DNA from: Acanthochlamys bracteata
Lineage: Eukaryota; Streptophyta; Magnoliopsida; Pandanales; Velloziaceae
Direction of reading: 5' to 3'
Assembly (NCBI GenBank): GCA_019914995.1
Contig: CM034130.1
Location: forward strand, 496,001 to 560,000
Length of the DNA stretch: 64,000 nt
The position numbers and the translations under genes are program-made. A model generated the notes under the pieces. That model saw only the letters and a list, made by a program, of their open reading frames with translations, was not told where the DNA came from and ran no database searches. Every line of letters begins with the position of its first letter. The stretch's first letter is position 1. Shown here one piece after another: positions 48,780-58,571 of this stretch.

Positions 48780-50260
48780 TGGCCCTTTAATGAATTTTGA
48801 GGGATTTTTGTGTATCCTTGCTGCTTGCCTTATTACCTTTCAGCCCATTTTGGACGGCATGGCAGGGATTGTTATCTTGAATGAGAAGTTTGGCTAGCTT
48901 GATGGTTATTGGTATCATGATAGTAAAATAGATGCTACACTTATCTTAACCAAATATATATGGTTGCTGCGTATACTTACCCTAGCTGGCCCAATGATGA
49001 ATTTGAGGGATTGTTGGTTATCCTTACTGGCAATTAATGAATTTGGAAGTATATTTGCCTATGTATGTCCTTGCTGGCCTGTTGATGATTTTTGAGAGAT
49101 TGTTGGCTATCGTTGCTGGTTTGACTTTAATTTTTGAAGTGGTGTTGTCTATAAACACCCTTAATGGCCCTATGATGATTATTGAGGGATTATCGGATAT
49201 CTTTACTAGCAAGTAAATATTTTTTGAGATATGTTGCCTATATTTTTTTCTTGCTGGCATGTTGATGATGTTTGAGGGATTGTTGGCTATGCTTGCTGGT
49301 TTGGATTAGTTTTTGAAGTGGTGTTGTCTATAAACACCCTTACTGGCCCTATGATGAATTTTGAGGGATTGTCGGTTATCTTTACTAGCAAATAAATATT
49401 TTTTGAGATATGTTGCCTATATTTTTTCCTTGCTGGCCTGTTGATGATTTTTGAGGGATTGCTGGCTATCCTTAGTTGGCAAATAATGAATAATGATGTA
49501 TAACTGCCCTATCTGGATTTTTGAGGGATTGTTGCCTAACCTTGCTGCCCCTATGATGATTTCTGAGGGTTTGTTGTCTTATAAAATACTCAAATGAGAA
49601 AAGATCCCTTGCAGCCCCTTTTGGACGGCATGGCAGGGATCTTTTCTTTAAATGAGATGTTTGGCTAGCTTGATGGTTATTGATAACATGATAATAAACT
49701 AGATGCTACACTTATCTTAACCAAATATGTATGGTTGCTGCCTATACTTACCCTAACTGGCCCAATAATAAATTTTGAGGGATTGTTAGTTATTATTACT
49801 GGCAATTATTAATTTTTGAGGTATATTTGTCTATGCTTGTCCTTACTGACCTGTTGATGATGTTTGAGGGATTGTTGGCTATGCTTGCTGGTTTGGATTA
49901 GTTTTGAGAGTGGTGTTGCATATAAACACCCTTGCTAGCTCTATGATGAATTTTGAAGGAATCGTTGGCTATCCTTGCTGGCAAGTAGTGAATTTTGATG
50001 TATATTTGCCTGTGCTTGCCCTACCTGGCCCTATCTGGATTTTTGAGGATTGTTGTCTAATCTTGCTTCTCCTATGATGATTTTCTGAGAGTTTGTTATC
50101 TTATACATTGCTAAAATGAGATGTTTGATTGCCTTATAATCTTGCAGCCCCTTTTGGATGGCATGGTAAGAATGTTAGTTTGAATGAGATGTTTGACTAG
50201 CTTGATAGTTAATAATATCATGATAGTGGAATGGATGCTACACTTACTTTTGAAGGGATT
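48780..50260 (+). repeat. Degenerate higher-order tandem repeats inside the Harbinger element
   Basis: Sub-units of about 90 bp, paired into ~180-bp units (starts near 49083, 49263, 49443), share the core TGATGATTTTTGAGGGATTG. A longer block beginning CAGCCC(C/A)TTTTGGA(C/T)GGCATGG recurs at about 48841, 49614 and 50145. The units have drifted, so this part of the array is older than the 106-bp part. Confidence 0.8.
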
Positions 50261-50284
50261 TTTTATACAACTCTCAACTGAGAT

Positions 50285-51440
50285 GCTATCCTTGCTGGCC
50301 TTTTTTTTGAGTTGTTGTGGTGATGCTGTCCAGGCTCAGTCTTGCTGCCCTATGATGAATTTTAAGGGTATTTTCGCCCTATAATGTCCTGCTATCTTTG
50401 TTGGCCTTTTTTTTGAGTTGTTGTGGTGGTGCTGCCCAGACTCAGTCTTGCTGCCCTATGATGAATTTTGAGGATGTTTTTGCTCTATAATGTCATGCTA
50501 TTCTTGCTGGCCTTTTTTTTGAGTTATTGTGGTGGTGCTGCCCAGGCTTAGTCTTGCTGCCCTATGATGAATTTTGAGGGTGTTTTTGCTCTATAATGTC
50601 ATGCTATCATTGCTGGCCTTTTTTTTGAGTTGTTATGGTGGTGCTGCCCAGGCTCAGTCTTGCTGCCCTATGATGAATTTTGAGGATGTTTTTTCCCTAT
50701 AATGTCATGCTATCATTGCTGGCCTCTTTCTTGAGTTATTGTGGTGGTGCTGCCCAGGCTTAGTCTTGCTGCCCTATGATGAATTTTGAGGGTATTTTTG
50801 TCCTATAATGTCATGCTATCCTTGCTGGCCTTTTTTTTGAGTTGTTGTGGTGGTGCTGCCTAGGCTCAGTCTTGCTGCCCTATGATGAATTTTGAGGATG
50901 TTTTTGCGCTATAATGTCATGCTATCCTTACTGGCCTTTTTTTTGAGTTATTGTGGTAGGTTTGCCCCCGTGCTCACTCTTCTTTGCCCTATGATGAATT
51001 TTGAGGGTGTTTTTGCCCTATAATGTCATGCTATCATTGCTGGCCTTTTCTTTGAGTTGTTGTGGTGGTGCTGCCCAGGCTCAGTCTTGCTGCCCTATGA
51101 TGAATTTTGAGGATGTTTTTTCCCTATAATGTCATGCTATTCTTGCTGGCCTTTTTTTTGAGTTATTGTGGTGGTGCTGCCCAGGCTCAGTCTTGCTGCC
51201 CTATGATGAATTTTGAGGGTATTTTTGCCCTATAATGTCATGCTATCCTTGCTGGCCTTTTTTTTAAGTTGTTGTGGTGGTGCTGCCCAGGCTCAGTCTT
51301 GTTGCCCTATGATGAATTTTGAGGGTGTTTTTGACATATAATGTCATGCTATCCTTGTTGGCCTTTTTTTAAGTTGTTGTGGTGGTGTTGCCTAGGCTCA
51401 GTTTTGCTGCCTTATGATGAATTTTGAGGATTTTTTGCCT
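50285..51440 (+). repeat. Eleven-copy 106-bp tandem array inside the Harbinger element
   Basis: The marker GAGTTGTTGTGGTGGTGCTG starts units at 50309, 50415, 50521, 50627, 50733, 50839, 50945, 51054, 51160, 51266 and 51371. Spacing is 106 bp except one of 109 and one of 105. Each unit also contains CAGTCTTGCTGCCCTATGATG and ATAATGTCATGCTATC. Low divergence and constant length point to recent expansion. A degenerate continuation with ~60-bp units runs to about 51865. Confidence 0.92.
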
Positions 51441-51865
51441 ATTGGTGCTGCCTATATGCTTCCTCGCTGCCCTATGATGAATTTTAAGGGTTTTTTTGCC
51501 TGTTGGTGCTTCCTTGCTGCCCTATGATGAATTTTAAGGGTTTTTTGCCTGTTGGTGCTGCCTATATGCTTCCTCACTTTCCTATGATGAATTTTGAGGG
51601 TTTTTTTGCCTGTTGGTGCTTCCTTACTGCCCTACGATGATGTTTGTGGGTTTTTTAGCCTGCTGGTGTTTCCTTGCTGCCCTATGATGATGTTTGAGGG
51701 ATTGTTGGCTATCCTTGCTACCATATAAATTTTTTAGGTATATTTGCCTTACATGCTACCTTGCTGCCCTATGATGATGTTTGAGGGATGTTTGCTTTAT
51801 ACAATGCTCAAATGAGATGCTTTCTTGCTGCCCTATGATGATATTTGAGGGATTTATTTTCATAT
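51441..51865 (+). repeat. Short-unit tail of the tandem array
   Basis: Units of about 60-65 bp with the core CTTGCTGCCCTATGATGAATT followed by a T-rich run and GCCTGTTGGTGCT repeat up to the ORF1 start. The core is the same as in the 106-bp units, so the whole 3-kb array has one origin. Confidence 0.75.
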
Positions 51866-51871
51866 GTTTAG

Positions 51872-52867
51872 ATGGAATCCTCAAAATCACGTCGAGCAAG
51901 AAAGGTGAATCCGATTAGGTGGACAGATGCTATCCACGTTAAGTTTATTGAATATTGTGAACAAGAGATATCTAAGGGGAATAGGCCAGGAACCTATTTT
52001 AATGTGCAAGGGTGGGCAAATATCAAAAAATCATTTGAAGAATTTTATGGCCAAAAGGTTGACCGGAAATAATTAAAAAATCATTGGGATGGTATGAAGA
52101 GGATTACAATAATTATAAATCGTTGGTTCGTGGAGAGTCTGGTTTGGGATGGAATTATACTCGCAATACAATCGCTGCAGATGAGGATTGGTGGGAAGAA
52201 AAAATTAAGGTATTTTTATCTAATCGTAAAAAATTGTTAACTAATTTTTTAATTAATGAACTCTTTTTTTTTTAAGGCATACCCTAAGTTTAAAAAATTT
52301 AAGGGAAAAGATTTATCTATATACCGCGAACGGTACGCGGTGTTATTTGATGATCTTGTTGCCAATGGTTCGCGGGCTTGGGCACCATCACAAGTTCAAC
52401 AGGAGACTGCACTTTCAAACCCATCGGATTTGGAAGGCAGCGGAGATAGCGACGACGTTCGAGCCAATGAAGAACCTCCACCTGCATTTCAAGTTCCCTC
52501 TCCTATCATTACTGATAATGATCTCTTTTCACAATCTTTTTCTATATTTCAAAATCCTTTAAGATCAGAAAGTAGTGGTAGGAAGCGAAAGAGTTCCGGA
52601 TCATCTGGAAAGGAGTATATCGGTGACATGACAGAGATAATGCGTCAAAGACATGCAATGACGTTATCGATACCAACCATCCGTCAATGTTTGGCGATAT
52701 TGGACACTATTTCGGAAATAGAAGCCGGTAGCTCCCTAGCCCATTATGCAGCATGTGTTTTGACTAAGAAAGAAAATCGTGAAGTCTTCATGAGTTATCC
52801 TAATGCTGTAGCTCGTTATAGTTGGCTGATGTTTCACTTTAACTATTTTGGACCGAAAAAATCTTAA
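51872..52867 (+). pseudogene. Broken ORF1 (Myb/SANT-like) of the large Harbinger element
   Basis: The first frame begins RRARKVNPIRWTDAIHVKFIEYCEQE and continues VQGWANIKKSFEEFYGQKVDRK, a Myb/SANT-like DNA-binding domain, but ends in a stop at 52070-52072 where the family has a glutamine. A few codons later (52090-52100) the frame shifts and continues EDYNNYKSLVRGESGLGWNYT to a donor at 52209/52210. The second exon (52277-52867) is open, with KFKKFKGKDLSIYRERY and a C-terminal helical domain (MTEIMRQRHAMTLSIPTIRQCL...). Two lesions therefore make this ORF1 non-functional as read. Confidence 0.82.
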
Positions 52868-53365
52868 ACTAGTTATTGTATGTTGTAATTTGAACATTGT
52901 CGAACATTAGTATGCTATTAGTATTATAAAGTTAGTATATTGTAAATATTATTGAAATGTTGTTATGGTTGTAAAATGATATTATTATATGATATTTGTG
53001 GTTTTTATTGTATGTTGTTATGGTTATTATGTAGTATTATTGTGAATATTTTTGGAATATTATTATCGTGTTAATATGATGTTTGTTAAATAATAATATT
53101 ATAAATATTTTTGGAATAATTTTATAGTAGGCATATGATGTTGTTATGTTATTACTGTGATTTAGTTGGACGTTTAAAATATTATTTTGATAGTATTATG
53201 TTAGTATATTGTATCATGGTGGTAGTATATAATTTGTTCAAAATTATATTATTAGAAAAAAATTTGATATCAATTATAATATTATTGTTTTTTATAATTG
53301 TAAGTTTATACGTATGTTTTTAGTTAATATTGTCATTTAAAATTAATTTTTATATTTGCAGTTAA

Positions 53366-54669
53366 ATGGATCCGTGGGCTAATGATAGTGAGGAAAATGA
53401 TAGTGAAGAAGAATGGACAGACTTATGTGAACAAGCAAATTATACAGCAATGCAGTACTACAATCGACATTTATGTAAACGTCCGTGTCGTACATCTATA
53501 CGAACGGGTAACGTTTTCATAAATGAGATACTGGAAGGAAAAGAAGTTCGTTGCTATCAAACTTTTCAATTGAAGGTACCTGTTTTTTTACAACTATGTG
53601 ATGAGTTGACAAGGTTGTACGACTTAGATGCAACACGTGGAATGTCTGTTCATGAAGAAGTTGCTATCTTTCTCGGAACGTGTGCACATGGTCTAGGAAA
53701 TAGAGTAAATCAAAAAATTTTTACTCATTCGGGTGAGACGATTCATCGGCATTTTCATAGAGTGCTTCACGCTGTGCTGAGATTGGCTGCAAATATTATA
53801 AAGCCTCATGATAGATATAACGAGGGAGAAGCATTTCATAAACCACAGAATGCACGTTATCTTTCATGGTTTAAAGTAAGTGATCAAGTCGAATTTCGGC
53901 ACTTAGATTGTTATAATAGATAAGTTGAATTTTTTATTTTAATCTTAAATTTTGAATACAGGATTGTATTGGAGCTATCGATGGGACACATATCAAAGCA
54001 ACTATACGGCCAGAAGATGTAACACCTTACATTGGACGTAAAGGGTATGCTACTCAAAATATATTGGCGGTATGTGATTTTAATATGTGTTTTACATTTG
54101 CATGGACCGGATGGGAAGGGTCAGCTCACGATTCACGCATACTGAATGAAGCATTACGCAGGCCTGATTTGAGATTTCCTCATCCTCGCGGAGATAAATA
54201 TTATTTAGTGGATGGAGAATATAAACATACCTATAGATATATGGGTCCTTATAAAGGCCGGGATGTAAGATATTATCTGGAAGACTTTCGTCGTGCAAAT
54301 ACACCACAAATTCGAGCGCCTAGAGGGAGAAAAGAAAAGTTTAACTTTCTACATTCTTCATGCAGGACTATAATTGAACGTACATTTGGCGTATGGAAGG
54401 CGCGCTTTGCAATTTTGAGAGATATGCCGCCATACTTAATAGAGGTACAACGTAATATTATTATTGCGACAATGGCGATACATAACTATATCAGGATTAA
54501 AGGAGCAGATGAAGCATTTACAGATGCTGAGCGTGAAACTTATCTACCGTCAGCATTTGAAGCATCTTCTAGTACATCAAACGTTCCACCCGAGGATGAA
54601 TCCGATCGTAATGATAGGTGGGATGCATGTCGTGATGCAATTGTAAGTGAAATATATAGTCATTTATGA
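53366..54669 (+). CDS. PIF/Harbinger DDE transposase, apparently intact
   Basis: Two exons, 53366-53875 and 53962-54669, join in phase to give 405 aa with no interruption. After an acidic start (MDPWANDSEENDSEEEW) come the family blocks CRTSIRTGNVFINEILEG, VPVFLQLCDEL, MSVHEEVAIFLGTCAHG, then the catalytic core in exon 2: GAIDGTHIKA (D177), FAWTGWEGSAHDSRIL (D227), YYLVDGEY and RTIIERTFGVWKARF (E309). It belongs to the DDE_Tnp_4 family. It would cut the element at its inverted repeats. In PIF/Pong elements it works with the ORF1 protein, which is broken in this copy. Good start context and an acceptor at 53961 support the model. Confidence 0.9.
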
Positions 54670-55366
54670 ATGTTGTGTTTTTGTTTCAATTTATGATTGT
54701 ATTTTATTTTGTTACAATATGTATGACCCTATAATATTTATATTAAAGTTTGTAACAATTTGACTTTATTAGTTGTTTAATATTTATTTAATATTTTTAT
54801 ATTATAAAAATAAAAAAGTTAAATTTATACAGATTTAAATACATATCAAAATTATTTATTAATTTATCATAATAATACTAAATTTACAAAATAATATAAA
54901 ATTTTTTTAATAACTATTAAATATATTTTTCAAATTTAATATTATAATAATTATTATGTAATTAATATTATTCAATTTAATTATTGATTGATATTAATAA
55001 TATAATTTATTAATAAGTTTATAAATATTAATATAAGTAATTATTTATATAATTTTTACATAATAAATTTATTAAATTTTAAAAAAATAAATAATATATA
55101 AAAAATAATTAAAAATTTTATAATATATCAATTACTATATACTTAAGGGCATTTCAGTCATTATATATCACATATAGAAATAAGGTTAAATTTAGCCAAA
55201 CACTTCATTCAGCTTTCGGCATTCAAAAGCACGATACAGTAAAAATTTATCCAAACACTTTTCAGCATAAAGCTACTTTTACAGTAAAAATTCTACAGCC
55301 GCTTATAGCACTCTAAAGTAGCTTTACTTCAAAAGCACAAAAATTTGAGCACATCCAAACAGAGCC
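54670..55366. other. AT-rich 3' flank and right end of the Harbinger element
   Basis: Very AT-rich noncoding DNA (54770-55140), then a subterminal region with repeated AAAGC/AGCTTT motifs and the right inverted repeat at about 55345-55366. Confidence 0.7.
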
Positions 55367-55367
55367 C

Positions 55368-57343
55368 AGGACGGAGGGAAACAACCGGAGCACAGCAACC
55401 CATTGCAAGCTTCAAAGCAGGAATCAATCCGTCTTCAGTCGGACTGCGTACACCTTTCAACAGTTCAACATCAAACACTTCCATCGTTGTTTCTTCTAAC
55501 ACTGCTGCTTTAACCATCGACGGCAAATCTATCGTTTCGCCGTTTGATGAATCTTTCCCGGGTTTTATCCCCATTAAAATTTCTAAGAGAAGAATTCCGA
55601 ATGCGTAAACGTCTGTTCTTGGACAACATTTCTTGATTTTGTGTAGTTCAGGAGCTTTGCACCCTTCTGATTTAGCGATCGATACCATCTCGTCGGCGAC
55701 TGAGGGAATCATGAGCTTGTTTAATCCATATTCAGTCAATCTCGGAACAAAGAATTCATCAACTAAAACATTCTTTGAACGAACATTGCCGTGAATGATC
55801 GGCTGATCATGCCCTGTGTGAAGGTATGCAAGCGCTCTCGCAACACCGAGCGCAATCTTGTGGCGCCTTGCCCAGTTTAACAACGGCCTCCCTGCTCTGG
55901 TCTCTGAATAAACACAGTCCCAAAGCAAACCTTGAACTAATGCAAATGAATATGAATAATCCAATTCGAAGATTTAAATCTTACCGTCGAGTAATTCATG
56001 GAGTGTTTGATTAGGAAAATAATCGTAAATAAGAAGTTTCTCATCATGTTTGCCTTGATAGAAAGCTCGGAGAATGACAAGATTTTCATGCCGAGCACGG
56101 CCGAGTTGTTTGATCACCGGCAAGCAAGAACCGGTGTCCATTGAAGTCCCTTCTCTTAAAAGTCTCAAAGAAATATGACCACCATCTAAAAGCTTTGCTT
56201 TGTAAACAGTTCCATAGCTTGTTTTCTCCATTACTTGCCCTGTAGCATTGAGCACTTCTTCAAGTGTCAAGTGCTCACCTCCCTGAAAAACAATCAGCTT
56301 TCCTTCTCCACCGCCGGAGTTCATCATCTGGCCTTCTTCAATCTCCATTTCAATTTCTTCACTGTCTAGTTTGTTTCTTGCGCCAGCTCTTCTTCTCCCT
56401 TGAACCTAACCGATGAACAGAGATGCTACCACTACTAAACCTGCCATTAGACCAAATACAAGCCCAGAAATGGCGCCGGAGCTCAAACCATTGCCAGATT
56501 TTGAGCTACATGAAGCCAGCGGTCCGCCACATAACGAATCACTGTTGCCTTCGAAAGCTGCGGCAGAAAACTTGGAGAATGAGCCCGGGAGCTGGCCGGA
56601 GAAGTTGTTGAAAGAAACGTTGAGCTTGGTAAGGCTTGGTAATGAAGTAGCAAGAGTTGGAGGAATTGAACCCGAAAACTTGTTACTCCCGAAATTTAAT
56701 TCTTCAATGCCATGGAAACCAAGAATGAACACCGGGAAATCACCTTCGAATAGATTATCAACGAAATCGAGAACACGAAGATGGTCGCAGGTAGTGTTGG
56801 CTACAGAAGGAACAGGGATTTCACCGTAGAAATTGTTTCCATGGATCCGTAGAGAGGTAACACGATCACAAAGGCTCCACAATGAAGGTGGAAGAAACCC
56901 AGATAAAGAATTACCGCTGAGATCAATGTTGGACAACGAAGGACTGTTGAAAATCTCAAGAGGGACATGGCCAGAAATAGAGTTAACAGGTAAAAGAAGA
57001 GATTGCAGAGAAGAAAACTGGCCAATGGAAGCAGGTAGAACTCCGGCGAGCTTAGAAGCAGGTAGACGAAGCGAAAGAAGCTGAAGAGTTGGGTCTGAAA
57101 TAAGTGTCAGGTTAGTTCTTTCTGCAGCGGTTTTACATGAAACAGACCACTGTAGACCGATCCATTGGCAAACTGGTATAGATAAGTCCCATGAAGCAAG
57201 TTCTTGGTTTGCTTCTTCAACGCCATTGCCTTGCAACGATGGCTTTATTTTATTCAACAGAAGAACAACGTCGGGTGAGTAGTGTGGAGATAATGCAGAC
57301 GAAAATGTGAAGAGGATGAAGAAGAAAAGAGAAGAGAAGCCAT
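55368..57343 (-). pseudogene. TMKL1: TMKL1 receptor-like pseudokinase gene, disrupted
   Basis: The minus strand encodes a leucine-rich-repeat receptor matching Arabidopsis TMKL1: a hydrophobic signal (GFSSLFFFILFTFSSA), an N-terminal cap, about six LRRs (57100-56540), a membrane span (AISGLVFGLMAGLVVVASLF), and a kinase-like domain. Exons are about 57341-55985 and 55903-55368. The kinase is degenerate by family standards: HGN replaces HRD, TEYG replaces DFG, and the VAIK lysine position reads SLRLL. This copy is also damaged. No in-frame ATG precedes the signal peptide (the only nearby ATG, 57341-57343, is out of frame, and an in-frame TAG lies 15 bases further upstream). A TAG at 56406-56408 follows the membrane span where the family has tyrosine. 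The last exon is cut by the transposon at 55367. It is almost certainly a pseudogene. Confidence 0.88.
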
Positions 57344-58571
57344 GGATGAATGATCGAAGCTAAAGCTTTTGTTTGCCGGGAGGTTTTGGAAGTTTGTTTT
57401 TTCCTTAATTACTTCTTTTATCGGCAGCAGGTTTTTGTTTTGTGGTTCGATACAGACAGTGGTGGGAAGAAGATAGTTCGGGGGTTGGTTTTCTATATAT
57501 ACACCTTGGTTTGTAGTGTGATTTATGTACTACAACGACGTGGCAATATTTTGTGATTATTGTGGGGTCAGATGGACAGTTTGAAATTTGGATTTGATTT
57601 TGATGTGTTCCTATTGGGGAAAGAGATAGTTTGGCTTTGTTAAGTCTTTGGCGTGGACCTGCTGACCTGCTTAGAGTGTCGTCGTTGGGGTGTTGTGTGG
57701 GTGAACGGGCTGACTGGGGATTCTTTTCCTTACTATCTTTTTTTCCTTTAATAATTAACAGATCTTTCTTTACAACATAAAGAAAGGGAGATCGAGGAAT
57801 TTTAATATTTTGTACGTTGTAAATAATGTTGGCTTACTTTTGGAAAAACTTCCTTTTTTGTCTACGTGAATGCGCACCACTTTATATGAAATCTAAAAAA
57901 ATGCAACAACTAGAATTATTAAGTAGTTAATCATTCATTCTGTAGTGCCTCCCAATCAGCTATTAAGGCGAAAGAAAAAATAATAAATAAATGAACTAGC
58001 CTGATGAACTCCGAGGCGTTGGCCAATAGAAACTTGTTGTAGTTTAGGCCCAGATGACGAAGGAAGGCATGACAGTAGTCTTATATATACCTGTAGAAAT
58101 TTATTTAAACTTCTGCTCTACATACTACACTACCAGCTCAGGCCGCAAGCATTGCACAAAAAGATCTGAAAAGAATAATTCGCAGAAGCAAAATAACTGA
58201 TGATATATAAGTCATCTTCATCCAGATTCAGTGATCATCTATTACACCCAATAGTTGAAGAGTGGAGACAGTACTCTGAAGACATTCACACTAATGAACT
58301 GGACTCTTGACAAGCACCTTCATATAAAAAACAGGAAGGACAAGAATCAACAACTCTTCCGCACCCGCTTCACAGGAAAATGTTCATTCCGGAAGCAGGC
58401 GGAGGTCGAGATGGTGAAGCTAATAATACTGCGTGTACCAAATTGTTCAGTCCCAGAGGCTCTGTGACACTGTAAACACTAAAACTAATACTTACCGCTA
58501 CTAAAAAACAGTACTATTGCACACAATATACTTCTCAACGATGAAGGATACGTAGGCAGGAGGAGCAGTAA
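57344..58571. other. TMKL1 upstream region and pectate lyase 3' UTR
   Basis: Spacer between two minus-strand genes. The last ~450 bases before 58572 are probably pectate lyase 3' UTR, and the rest is the former TMKL1 promoter. No gene or repeat identified. Confidence 0.5.

Larger units (their letters stand above)
48128..51871 (+). other. Putative 3.7-kb leader intron of the Harbinger element
   Basis: The GC-richer stretch 47935-48127 reads like a 5' leader (CT-rich, ending GGTTGAG/GTAAAT). The ORF1 ATG is immediately preceded by an acceptor (TTTCATATGTTTAG/ATGG). Joining them would remove the whole tandem array from the mRNA. This is inferred from splice signals only. Confidence 0.5.
47696..55366 (+). 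mobile_element. Large PIF/Harbinger DNA transposon inserted in TMKL1
   Basis: The left end GGCCCTGTTTGGCTGCGCTTTT and the reverse complement of the right end GGCTCTGTTTGGATGTGCTCAAA are Harbinger-type inverted repeats. Subterminal DNA on both sides is rich in AAAGC/GCTTT motifs. The order inside is a leader exon (to about 48127), a 3.7-kb leader intron full of tandem repeats, ORF1 (Myb/SANT-like, broken), then a two-exon DDE transposase (open). Total length is about 7.67 kb. Flanking triplets are CAT (left) and CAG (right), so a clean 3-bp target duplication is not seen, and one or two host bases may have been lost or changed. The host exon on both sides proves the insertion. Confidence 0.9.

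Noticed and set aside
56413-57084. Long open frames on the plus strand across the TMKL1 LRR region
   Set aside because: They are antisense shadows of the LRR coding sequence with no homology of their own.
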